From positions 1,933,001-1,997,000 of the forward strand of contig NZ_CP012401.1 in NCBI RefSeq assembly GCF_001305595.1: DNA of 64,000 bases. Reading direction: 5' to 3'. The stretch's first letter is position 1; every line of letters starts with the position of its first letter. The notes under the pieces were generated by a model. That model had not been told where the DNA came from. It saw only the letters and a program-made list of their open reading frames with translations, and did not search any database. The stretch is from Azospirillum thiophilum (GTDB lineage: Bacteria; Pseudomonadota; Alphaproteobacteria; Azospirillales; Azospirillaceae). A program made the position numbers and the translations under genes. This document shows positions 31,849-41,656 of this stretch, piece by piece.

Positions 31849-32355
31849 TTAGGTGAATTTACACCACCTTTGCGCGGCAGCGCTGTGCGAAAAAGCGGTA
31901 GTCCCGGGCTGACCTTGGCTCCCGGACAGCCAGTCGCGGCATAGGGCCTCCCTTGCGGAACGGCGGCGAAGCCCCTGACCTTCGGCCAGGCCGCAGGCGC
32001 CGAGGTCGAGCAACGGCGGGCAGCAGGTCAGCAGCGTCGCCCCGCCGGCCGCGGCGATGGCCGCCAGCCGCTCGGCCAGATCGGCGCGCCCGGTGAACAG
32101 CAGCTGCGGCACGCCGGCGGCCAGCGCACCCTGCGCCTCCCCGGCGCGGTCGCCGCAATCGAGCAGCGCGGCGACCTCCAGTCGCGGATGGGCACGCCGC
32201 ACCCGCTCCAGCAGCTCCAGCAGCCACAGCGCGCCGCAACCCTCCGGCGCCATCAGCGTCAGCGGCACCGCAAGCGCATCGGCGGCGGCGGCGGCGGCCA
32301 GCGCGTCATCGAGGTCGCGGATCAGGATCGGGTAGGGCGGCATGGGCGGGATCAT
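31849..32355 (-). CDS. Hypothetical alpha/beta protein
   Basis: 168 residues. Alternating strands and Ala-rich helices: PYPILIRDLDDALAAAAAAD, then VPLTLMAPEGCGALWLLELL and LEVAALLDCGDRAGEAQGAL. It suggests a small Rossmann-like or ADP-ribose-like fold, but no signature motif is clear. The C-terminal ~40 residues are Ser/Gly-rich and may not be structured. Divergent from the HicB gene by ~217 bases. Function unknown. Confidence 0.5.
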   Translation of the reverse strand: MIPPMPPYPILIRDLDDALAAAAAADALAVPLTLMAPEGCGALWLLELLERVRRAHPRLEVAALLDCGDRAGEAQGALAAGVPQLLFTGRADLAERLAAIAAAGGATLLTCCPPLLDLGACGLAEGQGLRRRSAREALCRDWLSGSQGQPGTTAFSHSAAAQRWCKFT

Positions 32356-32572
32356 CGGTTGACGGACGGGCAGGGCGGGCAGAGGCGCAGTCTAGCGCCG
32401 GCCGCAGCACAACCGGAACCGGCGATTCAGCGGCCCGCCGGCCAACCGGTTGAGAGAATTGAGGCAGGTCAAACCCTGCGATCGCGCTCCCGGTATATGG
32501 TCGGTCATATCGGACACGGCCTGTGCATGCCGGTGTCCGTTTCATGGGAATAGCTCCCTCGGGATTGCCGCG

Positions 32573-32917
32573 ATGATGGAATACAAGGGTTACAAGGCCC
32601 AGATCGACTTCGACAACGACGAAGGCGTCTTTGTCGGCGAGGTCATCAACACCCACGACGGCATCACCTTTTCCGGCCGGTCTGTGGACGAGTTGCAGGA
32701 GTCTTTCCGCCGTGCGGTGGATGATTACCTCGATCTCTCCTGCGACATGGGGGGGGAGGGGGAGCAGCCCTTCTCCGGACGCCTTGCCATCCGCATAAAC
32801 CCGATCCTGCACCGAGCGCTTGCCGACTGTGCGGCGCGCGAAGGGAAGAGCCTGTCCGCCTGGATCGCCGAATGCCTGGGCCGCGCCGCCGGCGTGATGG
32901 ATGCGAAGGCCCGGTGA
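32573..32917 (+). CDS. HicB-like protein (no adjacent HicA)
   Basis: 114 residues from ATG 32573. N-terminal HicB fold: YKGYKAQIDFDNDEGVFVGE and VINTHDGITFSGRSVDELQE, then VDDYLDLS. C-terminal ribbon-helix-helix DNA-binding segment: AIRINPILHRALADCAAREG then SLSAWIAECLGRAAG. HicB normally pairs with the toxin HicA, an ~60-residue dsRBD-like protein. No hicA-like ORF is visible within ~200 bases on either side. Such solitary HicB proteins often act as plain regulators. The SD before the start is weak. Confidence 0.85.
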   Translation: MMEYKGYKAQIDFDNDEGVFVGEVINTHDGITFSGRSVDELQESFRRAVDDYLDLSCDMGGEGEQPFSGRLAIRINPILHRALADCAAREGKSLSAWIAECLGRAAGVMDAKAR

Positions 32918-33080
32918 GCCGTCGCAGAATGCGATGCCGAATGCGGATGCCGCCCCGACGGATTGGCGGAATGGCAAGCCGTCCGTGTGTTTGATCGTTG
33001 CGCGGCCGTAACGCCGCCGGCTCCTTCGATTGGCATCGTCCTTGCTGCATGATCCCTGAACGATAAGGGGGATTGCCGCA

Positions 33081-34769
33081 ATGAACGGACCGAAGATGAC
33101 CTTGCGGGCCAGGCTGTGGGCGCTTGTGGCGCTGGCAGGCGCCGTGTCCATCGCGCTTGCCGCTTCGGCCCTGTGGCTCAACCAGCGCAGCATGCTGGAG
33201 GATCGGAAGGAGACCCTGCGCTCCGTCGTGCAGACAGCCCATGGGCTGGCGACCGGGTACGAGGCAGAGGTCAAGGCGGGACGCCTGACGCGCGAGCAGG
33301 CGTTCGAGCGGTTCAAGGCGAACGTCAACACCATGTTCTACAACGGCAAGGATTACATCTTCGCCCAGAACATGACCTACCAGACCATCATCCATCCGGT
33401 CCGGCCCGACGTGATCGGCAAGGACCAGCGCGACAACAAGGATTCGAACGGCGTGTACTTCGTCCGTGCGCTGGTCGACACCGCGCGGAACCAGGGCGAA
33501 GGATTCATCGAATACATGTATCCCAAGCCGAACACCGAGCTGCCGCTGCCCAAGCTCAGCTACGTCAAGATGTTCGAGCCCTGGCAAATGACGATCGGCA
33601 CCGGCGTCTATATCGACGATCTCGACGCCCGCTTCACCAGCAGTCTTTGGACCATGGCGGCCATCGTCGGCGGCCTGGCCCTGCCGGTGGTGGTCCTGAT
33701 CGCGCTGGTCGGCAACTCGATCAGCCGGCGGATCCGGCGTCTGTCGGACAGCATGCGGTCCCTGGCGGACGGCAACCTGTCGGTCGCCGTTCCTGAACTC
33801 GACCGCCGGGACGAGTTGGGCGACATGGGCCGCGCGGTGCAGGTCTTCAAGGAGAACGCCGACGCCCGCCGCCGCCTGGAGACCGAGCAGGCCGACGCCG
33901 TCCGCCGCGCCGAGGACGACAGGCGGCGCTCCATGGACCAGTTGGCCGCCCGCTTCGAGGGAACGGTGGGAGGCATGGTCCGCTCGGTGACGACGACGAC
34001 CGGCGCGCTGGAGCAGAAGGTGCGGGCGATGTCGGAGGCCGCCGAACAGACCAGCCGGCTCGCCGGGGTCATGGCGACCGCCAGCACCGATACGGCGGCC
34101 AATGTGCAGACCGTCGCCGCTGCGTCGCAGCAGTTGTCCGGCTCCATCGTCGAGATCGGGCAGCAGGTGTCGGAGGCCAGCCGCGTCGCGACCGACGCCG
34201 TCGGGATGGCCCAGGAGGCAACTGGCCGCATCGGCAGCCTGGCCCAGGCGGTGGACAGGATCGGCGCCGTCGTCGGGCTGATCAACAACATCGCCGGACA
34301 GACCAACCTGCTGGCGCTCAACGCGACGATCGAGGCGGCGCGGGCCGGCGAGGCGGGCAAGGGCTTTGCCGTGGTGGCGAGCGAGGTGAAGGCGCTCGCC
34401 AACCAGACGGCCAAGGCGACCGACGAGATCGGCGGCCAGATGAGCGGCATACAGGCCGTGACCGGTCAGGCGGTGATGGAGATCCAGAAGGTCTCGGCGG
34501 TCATCGAACGGCTGAGCGCCATCGCCACCGCCATCTCCGCCGCCGTGGAGCAGCAGAACGCTGCCACCGCCGAGATCGCCCGCTCGGTCCAGCAGGCGGC
34601 GGCCGGGACGGGGGAGGTGTCGTCCAGCATCTCCGGCGTCACCGCGGCGTCCGACGAGAGCGGCCGTACCGCGCGCGAACTGACCCAGGCGTTGGCCGGG
34701 CTGTCCAAGGAGGCGGCCGGCCTGACCGCGCAGGTCGGCGACTTCCTGGCGACCGTGCGGGCGGCGTAA
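33081..34769 (+). CDS. Methyl-accepting chemotaxis protein with periplasmic Cache domain
   Basis: 562 residues. TM1 ~12-30 ([20 protein letters not shown]), a single-Cache sensor domain ~35-190 ([60 protein letters not shown]), TM2 ~193-215 ([20 protein letters not shown]), HAMP, then the MCP signalling hairpin. The tip [20 protein letters not shown] and [18 protein letters not shown] is intact. No C-terminal CheR-binding pentapeptide. Cache domains of this type bind small organic ligands. Monocistronic; followed by a strong terminator. Confidence 0.93.
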   Translation: MNGPKMTLRARLWALVALAGAVSIALAASALWLNQRSMLEDRKETLRSVVQTAHGLATGYEAEVKAGRLTREQAFERFKANVNTMFYNGKDYIFAQNMTYQTIIHPVRPDVIGKDQRDNKDSNGVYFVRALVDTARNQGEGFIEYMYPKPNTELPLPKLSYVKMFEPWQMTIGTGVYIDDLDARFTSSLWTMAAIVGGLALPVVVLIALVGNSISRRIRRLSDSMRSLADGNLSVAVPELDRRDELGDMGRAVQVFKENADARRRLETEQADAVRRAEDDRRRSMDQLAARFEGTVGGMVRSVTTTTGALEQKVRAMSEAAEQTSRLAGVMATASTDTAANVQTVAAASQQLSGSIVEIGQQVSEASRVATDAVGMAQEATGRIGSLAQAVDRIGAVVGLINNIAGQTNLLALNATIEAARAGEAGKGFAVVASEVKALANQTAKATDEIGGQMSGIQAVTGQAVMEIQKVSAVIERLSAIATAISAAVEQQNAATAEIARSVQQAAAGTGEVSSSISGVTAASDESGRTARELTQALAGLSKEAAGLTAQVGDFLATVRAA

Positions 34770-34785
34770 GGGGATAAACAAAAAA

Positions 34786-34814
34786 GGCGCCTTCCCGGGG
34801 GAAGGCGCCTTTTT
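34786..34814. terminator. Bidirectional Rho-independent terminator between MCP and gap
   Basis: Eleven-base perfect stem GGCGCCTTCCC / GGGAAGGCGCC with a two- to four-base loop, flanked by AAAAAA on the left and TTTTT on the right. It therefore works for the MCP gene (plus) and gap (minus). Clear by inspection. Confidence 0.9.
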
Positions 34815-34830
34815 CATGCCGGAGCGTAGA

Positions 34831-35838
34831 TTACTTCGCGTTCGCCATGGCGACGGCGGTGTCGCTCATGCGGTTGGAGAAGCCCCACTCGTTGTCGTAC
34901 CAGGTCATGATTCGGACGAAGTTGCCGTCGATGACCTTGGTCTCGTTCAGCGCGAAGATCGAGCTGTGCGGGTCGTGGTTGAAGTCGGTCGAAACCAGAT
35001 CCTCGGTGTACGCTTCCAGCACACCCTTCAGCGGGCCGTTGGCGGCGTCGTTGATCGCCTTGGTGATCTCTTCGACCGAGGTGGCGCGCTTGGAGGTGAA
35101 CTTGAAGTCGACGACCGACACGTTCGGGGTCGGCACGCGCATGGCGGTGCCGTCCAGCTTGCCCTTCAGTTCCGGCATGACCTTGCCGACCGCCTTGGCC
35201 GCACCGGTCGAGGTCGGGATCATGTTCAGGGCCGCGGCGCGAGCGCGGTGCAGGTCCTTGTGGTTGGTGTCGACGATCCGCTGGTCACCCGTGTAGGAGT
35301 GGATCGTCGTCATGAAGCCCTTCTCGATGCCCACCAGATTGTGGAGCACATGGGCGACCGGAGCCAGGCAGTTGGTGGTGCAGGACGCGTTCGAGACGAT
35401 CTTGTGCTCGGCCGTCAGCTTGTCGTGGTTGACGCCGTAGACGACGGTGATGTCCTCGTCGGTCGCCGGGGCGGAGATCAGCACCTTCTCGGCGCCGGCT
35501 TCCAGATGCTTGGCGGCGTCGGCGCGCTTGGTGAAGATGCCCGAGCATTCCATGGCGATCTGGACACCCAGATCCTTCCACGGCAGCTTGGCCGGGTCAC
35601 GCTCCTGCACGACCTTGATGGAGTGGCCGTTGACGATCAGGACGCCGTCGCCCGTCTCGATGGTGCCGGGGAAGCGGCCGTGGACGCTGTCGTACTTCAG
35701 CAGGTGCGCGTTGGCGTGCAAGTCGGCCAGGTCGTTGATCGCCACCACCTCGACGTCCTTGCGGCCGCTCTCGTAGATGGCGCGCAGAACCAGACGGCCG
35801 ATGCGGCCAAAACCGTTGATCGCTACCCGTACAGCCAT
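34831..35838 (-). CDS. gap: Glyceraldehyde-3-phosphate dehydrogenase
   Basis: 335 residues. Rossmann motif NGFGRIGR (8-15), D36 after strand 2 for NAD preference, catalytic C153 in SNASCTTNCLAP, and the C-terminal NEWGFSNRMSDTAVAMA. Converts glyceraldehyde-3-phosphate to 1,3-bisphosphoglycerate. Downstream of tkt on the same strand with a ~75-base gap, so likely in one operon for central carbon metabolism. Terminator at 34786. Confidence 0.97.
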   Translation of the reverse strand: MAVRVAINGFGRIGRLVLRAIYESGRKDVEVVAINDLADLHANAHLLKYDSVHGRFPGTIETGDGVLIVNGHSIKVVQERDPAKLPWKDLGVQIAMECSGIFTKRADAAKHLEAGAEKVLISAPATDEDITVVYGVNHDKLTAEHKIVSNASCTTNCLAPVAHVLHNLVGIEKGFMTTIHSYTGDQRIVDTNHKDLHRARAAALNMIPTSTGAAKAVGKVMPELKGKLDGTAMRVPTPNVSVVDFKFTSKRATSVEEITKAINDAANGPLKGVLEAYTEDLVSTDFNHDPHSSIFALNETKVIDGNFVRIMTWYDNEWGFSNRMSDTAVAMANAK

Positions 35839-35912
35839 GACTTCCTCCAGTTTGGATACGGGACGCCCGGGATGGGCGGGGCGTCCCTTCGGCTTCTCTC
35901 AGAGACGCGCCC

Positions 35913-37907
35913 TTACAGACGGGCTTTGACGGCGTCCACGACCGCTTCGGCGGTGATGCCGAAGTGCTTGTACAGCTCCTGGTAGGGCGCCGACTCGCCG
36001 AAACCGGCCATGCCGACGAAGGCGCCCTTGTCGCCCAGCCAGCGGTCCCAGCCCAGCCGGATCGCCGCCTCGACGCCGACGCGCACGCCGGTGCCCAGCA
36101 CCGACGCCTTGTACGCATCGTCCTGGCGGGCGAACAGTTCCCAACTCGGCATGGACACAACGGCGGTGCCGATGCCCTGCTCCTGCAGCGCCTTGCGGGC
36201 CTCCATCGCCAGCGACACTTCCGAGCCGGTGGCGAGGAGGGTCGCCTTGCGCCCGCCCTCGGCCTCGGCCATGACATAGGCGCCGCGGGCGGACAGGTTC
36301 TCAGGCGTATGCTCGGTGCGCAGCGTCGGCACGTTCTGGCGGGTCAACGCCAGCACCGACGGGGCGCCGGTGGCCTCCAGCGCGATCTGCCAGCACTCGG
36401 CGGTCTCGACCGCGTCGGCCGGACGCAGAACCAACAGGTTGGGGATGGCGCGCAACGCCGCCAGATGCTCGACCGGCTGGTGGGTCGGACCGTCCTCGCC
36501 CAGCCCGATCGAATCGTGGGTCATCACGAAGACCGTGCGCTGCTTCATCAGCGCGGCGAGGCGGATCGCCGGACGGCAATAGTCGGCGAACTGCATGAAG
36601 GTGCCGCCGTAGGGGATGACGCCGCCATGCAGCGTCATGCCGTTCATCAGCGTCGCCATGCCGTGCTCGCGCACGCCGTAGCGGACGTAGCGGCCGGCGA
36701 ACTCGCCCTTGCCCTTCACGTCGGCGGTGTTCTTGACCTTGGTGTTGTTCGACGGGGTCAGGTCGGCGGAGCCGCCGATCAGCTCGTGGATCGCCGGGAC
36801 CAGGACTTCCAGCGTGTTGCCCGAGGCGACGCGGGTCGCCCAGCTCGGCTTGTCGGCGCTGACCTTCTCCTTGAAGGCGACGATGGTGTCGGCCAGGGCG
36901 CTGGGCACGCCGCGGCCGAAGGCCTCGTCGAACGCCTTGCCGGCGGCCTCGGTAATGGTCGCGCGACGGCTGCTCCAGGCGCTGTAGGCGTCGGCGCTGC
37001 GGGTGCCCGCGGCGCGCCACGCCGACAGCACCTCGTCGGGAACGACGAAGGGCTCATGGGTCCAGCCGATGGCGGCGCGGGTCGCGGCGACCTCGTCGGC
37101 GCCCAGCGGCGAGCCGTGGCAGCCATGGGTGTTGGCCTTGTTCGGCGCACCCTTGCCGATGATGGTGCGGCAGGCGATCAGCGTCGGCTTGTCGGTGGAG
37201 GTCCGCGCCTGGGCGATGGCCTTCGACACCGCGTCGGTGTCGTGGCCGTCGACGGCGATGGTGTTCCAGCCGTAGGAGCGGAAGCGCGCCTGGGTGTCGT
37301 CGGTGAAGCTGAGGTCGGTCGAGCCGTCGATGGAGATGTGGTTGTCGTCCCACAGCACGATCAGGCGGTTCAGCCCGAGATGGCCGGCCAGCGAGCAGGC
37401 CTCGTGGCTGACGCCCTCCATCAGGTCGCCGTCGGACGCGATGACGTAGGTGTAATGGTCGATCAGCTCGTCGCCGAAGCGGGCGTTGGTGATCCGCTCC
37501 GCCAGCGCCATGCCGACCGCGGTGGAGACGCCCTGGCCCAGCGGGCCAGTGGTCATCTCGATGCCGAGGCTGGGGTCGACTTCCGGATGGCCGGGGGTCA
37601 GGCTGCCCAGCTGGCGGAAGCGCTTGATCTCGTCGATGGTCATCCGCTCGTAGCCGGTCAGATAGGCCAGCGAGTAGAGCAGCATCGAGCCATGGCCGGC
37701 CGACAGCACGAAACGGTCGCGGTCGGGCCAGGCCGGGTTCTTCGGATCGAACTTCAGGTGCTGGGTGAACAGGACCGTGGCGACGTCGGCCATGCCCATC
37801 GGCATGCCCGGGTGGCCGGACTTCGCGGCCTCGACCGCGTCCATGGAGAGCGCGCGGATCGCGCTGGCCATCATGTGGAGGGAGGGCTGGGCGGAGGCAG
37901 CGGACAT
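35913..37907 (-). CDS. tkt: Transketolase
   Basis: 664 residues from ATG 37907 ([20 protein letters not shown]). TPP-dependent signature: [20 protein letters not shown], then the GDG motif in [20 protein letters not shown] and [10 protein letters not shown]; the pyrimidine domain has [20 protein letters not shown] and [20 protein letters not shown]. Acts in the pentose-phosphate and possibly Calvin cycle. Upstream ATGs would add unconserved Arg-rich sequence. Followed by gap on the same strand. Confidence 0.97.
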   Translation of the reverse strand: MSAASAQPSLHMMASAIRALSMDAVEAAKSGHPGMPMGMADVATVLFTQHLKFDPKNPAWPDRDRFVLSAGHGSMLLYSLAYLTGYERMTIDEIKRFRQLGSLTPGHPEVDPSLGIEMTTGPLGQGVSTAVGMALAERITNARFGDELIDHYTYVIASDGDLMEGVSHEACSLAGHLGLNRLIVLWDDNHISIDGSTDLSFTDDTQARFRSYGWNTIAVDGHDTDAVSKAIAQARTSTDKPTLIACRTIIGKGAPNKANTHGCHGSPLGADEVAATRAAIGWTHEPFVVPDEVLSAWRAAGTRSADAYSAWSSRRATITEAAGKAFDEAFGRGVPSALADTIVAFKEKVSADKPSWATRVASGNTLEVLVPAIHELIGGSADLTPSNNTKVKNTADVKGKGEFAGRYVRYGVREHGMATLMNGMTLHGGVIPYGGTFMQFADYCRPAIRLAALMKQRTVFVMTHDSIGLGEDGPTHQPVEHLAALRAIPNLLVLRPADAVETAECWQIALEATGAPSVLALTRQNVPTLRTEHTPENLSARGAYVMAEAEGGRKATLLATGSEVSLAMEARKALQEQGIGTAVVSMPSWELFARQDDAYKASVLGTGVRVGVEAAIRLGWDRWLGDKGAFVGMAGFGESAPYQELYKHFGITAEAVVDAVKARL

Positions 37908-38461
37908 CTGGCGATTCCTGAAGGGGCGGGTGCGCGGTGCGGCGTCGGCAACATTGGTCGCGCGGGTCACCCTTTGGGCGCCGCGAAACGGGCGCACCAT
38001 GCAGAACCGCCGTCCGCAGGTCAACATGGGAATGGGATAGGCGCGGGCATGGCTGGGAGAGCGCGAGGGGATGACACGCCCGAGATGGCGCATACACTCA
38101 TGGCGAGAAATTGCAGAACAAACAATCAGGAATGAAGGAAACTGTTTCCCCGTCCTTCACGAACCGATGGGTGTCGAGCATCCAAGCCACAGGCAGTCCC
38201 GACAACCGGCGGAAAACGCGACAGGGCCGGTGAGGTGGAGGGGAACGAGTGCGGCGTCAACATGGAGAATCTGGAACGGGCGGACGAGGTCCACGAGGTC
38301 GGGGTGCCGTTCGGAATGGAGGGTGAGCGTCCTGGAAACCGTCCGGTTGCAGGCGGGCTGCGGCGTCCCGTCCAGGGCCGTCGCGGCGAATGACGGTTGA
38401 CGCCACGCCGCCGGCTGCCCAACTCTAGCTGGACCGGTCGGCGACGATCCGGCGCATCGTC
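37908..38461. other. Intergenic region between tkt and DUF4164 gene
   Basis: 554 bases. Contains a perfect 13-base palindrome GGAAAC-T-GTTTCC (38137-38149) embedded in a longer inverted GAAGG...CCTTC, and a 43-codon ORF (38262-38393, starting MENLERADEVHEVG) that lacks a well-placed SD and is not convincing. tkt promoter must be in the left part. Nothing else recognised. Confidence 0.4.
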
Positions 38462-38713
38462 ATGGCAGAACAAGGGCCCTCTTTGCCCATGGACATTCTG
38501 AAAGCCGCAATCGACCGCCTCGGCCGGGCCGTGGAGCGGCTGGATCATGCGGCCGCCGCCCGTGAGGAGCGGGTCGGCCGGCGCGAGCAGGAGCTGGCGC
38601 AGGCGCTGGAGACGGCGCGGGCCGAGCGGGCGACTGCCCAGGCGACGGCGGAGGCGGTGTCCCAGCGGCTGGAGGTCGCCATCGCCCGCCTGCAACATGT
38701 GTTGGAGAGCTGA
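38462..38713 (+). CDS. DUF4164-like small coiled-coil protein
   Basis: 83 residues, almost entirely one amphipathic coiled coil (LKAAIDRLGRAVERLDHAAA; VSQRLEVAIARLQHVLES). Such proteins sit immediately upstream of zapA in many alphaproteobacteria, which fits here: the stop is 4 bases before the zapA ATG. By analogy with zapB-like partners it may contribute to the divisome, but that is inference. Confidence 0.75.
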   Translation: MAEQGPSLPMDILKAAIDRLGRAVERLDHAAAAREERVGRREQELAQALETARAERATAQATAEAVSQRLEVAIARLQHVLES

Positions 38714-38717
38714 CGCC

Positions 38718-39026
38718 ATGCCCCAGGTCGACATCGAGGTGAACGGCCGCCTCTACCGGATGCTGTGCGAGGACGGGCAGGAGGCGCGGCTGCGCGAATT
38801 GGCGGCCTATGTCGACGAGCGCCTGCGCCGGCTGACCGGTGGCGGCCGCAGCGGCTCGGAAACGCAGATGATGCTGATGACCTGCCTGGTGCTGGCCGAC
38901 GAGTTGCAGGACGTGCTGTCCGGCAAGGGCATCGCGCCCGCGATCGACGAGGCCGCGGTCGCCGGCGCGCTCGATCATGTCGCAAAACGCATAGAAGAGG
39001 TTGCCGCGCGGCTCGAGCGCGCCTAG
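38718..39026 (+). CDS. zapA: Cell division protein ZapA
   Basis: 102 residues starting MPQVDIEVNGRLYRMLCEDG, the ZapA N-terminal beta hairpin; the middle helix (LRELAAYVDERLRRL) and C-terminal coiled coil (VAKRIEEVAARLERA) match. ZapA bundles FtsZ filaments. Preceded by DUF4164 and followed by a 6S-like RNA, the conserved order in alphaproteobacteria. Confidence 0.9.
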   Translation: MPQVDIEVNGRLYRMLCEDGQEARLRELAAYVDERLRRLTGGGRSGSETQMMLMTCLVLADELQDVLSGKGIAPAIDEAAVAGALDHVAKRIEEVAARLERA

Positions 39027-39032
39027 ATTGGT

Positions 39033-39210
39033 GCGTGGAAGGACCGCTGCCTGGTTCGACAGGCCGCAATAATCCCCAGGGCCGATAACCTTGATCTCTA
39101 GGGAGCTGTCCCTGTCCGGCCCATCGGGCCGGGTACATGGCGCCCACCTGCTCATGCAGGCCATGGAGGATAGGCATATGGTCACCGGCCGAGGCGGCCC
39201 CTTCCACCCT
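39033..39210 (+). ncRNA. ssrS: 6S RNA (SsrS) candidate
   Basis: ~178 bases between zapA and the 5-formyl-THF cyclo-ligase gene, the canonical 6S location. A closing stem pairs GTGGAAGG (39035-39042) with CCTTCCAC (39200-39207). The apical part has the hairpin CCGGCCC-at-CGGGCCGG (~39115-39131) and the flanking CTCTAGGGAGCTGTCCC. The order stem, large internal bubble, apical hairpin fits 6S, which binds sigma70-RNA polymerase. No convincing ORF covers the stretch. Exact ends are uncertain. Confidence 0.7.
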
Positions 39211-39245
39211 TTTCCTTTCGTTCCCGTCCGCAAGCCCCATCCGCG

Positions 39246-39830
39246 ATGACAGATCCGCAAGCCAAGGACGCCGCCCGACGCGAGGCGCGCGCCCGGCGCG
39301 ACGCCATCGCAGACTCCGACCGCGTCGCCGCCGCAGCATCGGTTCGCGACCGCATCGCCGAGCTTGGGCGGGACGGGCACCTGCCGCAGGGCGCGGCCGG
39401 CGGTTACTGGCCGCTCGGTTCGGAACTCGACGCGCGGCCGGCTTTGCTCCATCTTGGACAGCTCGGATACCCGGTCTCCCTGCCGGTGTCGGGTCCGCGC
39501 GGCACCGCGCTGGCCTTCCGCGATTGGGATTCCGACGGGCCGATGACGGTCGGACGCTATGGCATCCACGAGCCGCCGGAGGGCCGCGCGCTGCTGCGCC
39601 CGTCGCTGCTGCTGGTGCCGCTGCTCGCCTTCGACCGCGGCGGCCACCGGCTGGGCTATGGCGCCGGCTATTACGACCGGACGCTCGACATGCTGCGGGA
39701 GGAGGGGGCGGTGCTGGCGGTCGGCGTCGCCTTTGCCGCGCAGGAGATGCCGGCGGTTCCGGCCGACGGCCACGACGAGCGGCTGGACTGGATCGTCACG
39801 GAGCGCGAGACGCTTCGGATACGCAAATAG
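39246..39830 (+). CDS. 5-Formyltetrahydrofolate cyclo-ligase
   Basis: 194 residues. Signatures: ARREARARRDAIADSDRVAA at the N-terminus, GYWPLGSELDARP, and the C-terminal ATP/substrate motif LLVPLLAFDRGGHRLGYGAG followed by YYDRTLDML. Catalyses ATP-dependent conversion of 5-formyl-THF to 5,10-methenyl-THF. Downstream of the 6S RNA and 21 bases before ymdB-like, a conserved order (ygfA/fau). Confidence 0.93.
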   Translation: MTDPQAKDAARREARARRDAIADSDRVAAAASVRDRIAELGRDGHLPQGAAGGYWPLGSELDARPALLHLGQLGYPVSLPVSGPRGTALAFRDWDSDGPMTVGRYGIHEPPEGRALLRPSLLLVPLLAFDRGGHRLGYGAGYYDRTLDMLREEGAVLAVGVAFAAQEMPAVPADGHDERLDWIVTERETLRIRK

Positions 39831-39851
39831 GTTTCAGGAGCAAGGGCGGCG

Positions 39852-40688
39852 ATGCGGATTCTGTTTTTCGGCGACGTGGTGGGCCGGGCCGGGCGCGATG
39901 CGGTGATCGCCCACATGCCGGCGCTGCGCGAGCGGCTCGACCCCGACCTGACCGTGGTCAACGGCGAGAATTCGGCCGGCGGCTATGGCGTGACGGTCAA
40001 GCTCGCCGAGGAGTTCTTCGCCGCCGGCATCGACGTCGTCACGCTGGGCAACCACACCTGGGACCAGAAGGAACTGGTCGGCACCATCGAGCAGCAGCCG
40101 CGCATCATCCGGCCGCTGAACTATCCGGAAGGCACGCCCGGCCGCGGCTTCGTCCTGCTGCAGGCGCGCGGCGGGCGTAAGGTGCTGGTGGTCAACGTCC
40201 TGCTGCGCCTGTTCATGGAGCCGATGGACGACCCCTTCGCCGCGGTCGACCGGGTGCTGAAGGCGCATCGGCTCGGGGCCGGCCAGGGAGCGGGTGGCGT
40301 CGATGCCGTGCTGATCGACATGCATGGCGAGGCGACCAGCGAGAAGATGATCATGGGCCATTTCTGCGACGGTCGCGCCTCGCTGGTGGTCGGCACCCAC
40401 AGCCATGTGCCGACCGCCGACCACATGGTCCTGCCGAAGGGCACCGCCTACCAGTCGGACGCCGGCATGTGCGGCGACTATGACAGCGCCATCGGCATGA
40501 AGAAGGAGATCGCGCTGGCCAAGATGGTGCGCAAGCTGCCGACCGAGCGGCTGACGCCGGCGGAAGGCGAGGGCACCGTCTGCGGCTGCTATGTCGAGAC
40601 CGACGACCGAACGGGACTGGCTGTCCGTATCGAACCGTTGCGCGTCGGCGGCCGGCTGAGCCAGACCTTGCCGGAACGCATGCAGTAG
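39852..40688 (+). CDS. YmdB-type metallophosphoesterase (TIGR00282)
   Basis: 278 residues. Metal-site motifs: GDVVGRAGRDAVIAH (D8), VVNGENSAGGYGVT, TLGNHTWDQKE, and the C-terminal VGTHSHVPTADHM. These are the calcineurin-like motifs of YmdB, a 2',3'-cyclic-nucleotide phosphodiesterase in Bacillus. Co-oriented and close to the cyclo-ligase gene, a frequent arrangement. Cytoplasmic. Confidence 0.92.
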   Translation: MRILFFGDVVGRAGRDAVIAHMPALRERLDPDLTVVNGENSAGGYGVTVKLAEEFFAAGIDVVTLGNHTWDQKELVGTIEQQPRIIRPLNYPEGTPGRGFVLLQARGGRKVLVVNVLLRLFMEPMDDPFAAVDRVLKAHRLGAGQGAGGVDAVLIDMHGEATSEKMIMGHFCDGRASLVVGTHSHVPTADHMVLPKGTAYQSDAGMCGDYDSAIGMKKEIALAKMVRKLPTERLTPAEGEGTVCGCYVETDDRTGLAVRIEPLRVGGRLSQTLPERMQ

Positions 40689-40867
40689 CCGGCCGGACGG
40701 CGTGAGGCGCGCTGACGCAGACGCCGCACTCTCGCCATATTGACTTTCTAATCCCGTGGGTGTCGTCTCCCGCGCCGAAGAGGTGCGGTGGGGCGGCAGA
40801 CCTGTTACATGTGTCGTGCGCTCACCCCGCCGATCGCTCAAATTCCGTTTCGAGGCTCGTTCGACCC

Positions 40868-41620
40868 ATGGCCGGTCATTCCCAGTTCAAGAACATCATG
40901 CACCGCAAGGGTGCGCAGGACGCCAAGCGGTCCAAGATCTTCAACAAGCTCGCCCGCGAGATCACCGTCGCCGCCAAGAGCGGCCTGCCGGACCCGGCGG
41001 CCAACCCGCGCCTGCGTGCCGCCATCCTGGCCGGCCGCGCGCAGAACATGCCGCGCGACCGCATCGACCGTGCCATCAAGCAGGGCACGCCCGGCGGCGG
41101 CGACGACGCCAACTATGAAGAGGTGCGGTACGAGGGCTACGGCCCCGGCGGCGTCGCCCTGATCGTCGAGGCGCTGACCGACAACCGCAACCGCACCGCC
41201 GCGGAAGTGCGTTCCAGCTTCACCAAGTATGGCGGCAGCCTGGGCGAGACCAATTCGGTCAGCTTCATGTTCAGCCGCATCGGCGCCATCTACTACCCGG
41301 CGGCCGCGGCGGATGCCGACGCCGTGTTCGAGGCAGCGCTGGAAGCCGGTGCCGACAACGTCGAATCCGACGAGAACGGCCATGAGGTGACGAGCACGGT
41401 GGAGAATTTCGGCGCTGTCCGCGACGCGCTGGAGGCCAAGTTCGGCGGTGCGGAGAGCGCGCGCCTGACCTGGCGTCCGCTGAACACCGTCGCGCCCTCC
41501 GAGGATGCCGCGGCCAGCCTGCTGAAGCTGCTGGACGTACTCGAGGACAACGACGACGTCCAGGTGGTCGAGGGCAACTTCGACATCTCCGACGAGCTGA
41601 TGCAGAAGCTGACTGCGTGA
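40868..41620 (+). CDS. yebC: YebC/PmpR family transcriptional regulator / translation factor
   Basis: 250 residues beginning [20 protein letters not shown], the family start (MAGHSKWANIKHRK in E. coli). Further signatures: [20 protein letters not shown], the [28 protein letters not shown] block, and [13 protein letters not shown]. Members bind DNA and/or aid translation of polyproline sequences. It precedes ruvCAB by 36 bases, the common bacterial order. Upstream in-frame ATGs are not conserved. Confidence 0.96.
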   Translation: MAGHSQFKNIMHRKGAQDAKRSKIFNKLAREITVAAKSGLPDPAANPRLRAAILAGRAQNMPRDRIDRAIKQGTPGGGDDANYEEVRYEGYGPGGVALIVEALTDNRNRTAAEVRSSFTKYGGSLGETNSVSFMFSRIGAIYYPAAAADADAVFEAALEAGADNVESDENGHEVTSTVENFGAVRDALEAKFGGAESARLTWRPLNTVAPSEDAAASLLKLLDVLEDNDDVQVVEGNFDISDELMQKLTA

Positions 41621-41656
41621 TCTGGACGCTGGTCTTGCAGGCGGAGAGCGGGTGCC

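Noticed and set aside
32573..32917. HicAB toxin-antitoxin module
   Set aside because: No hicA-like ORF is present on either side.
38262..38393. 43-codon ORF in the tkt-DUF4164 gap
   Set aside because: No well-placed ribosome binding site and no recognisable similarity.
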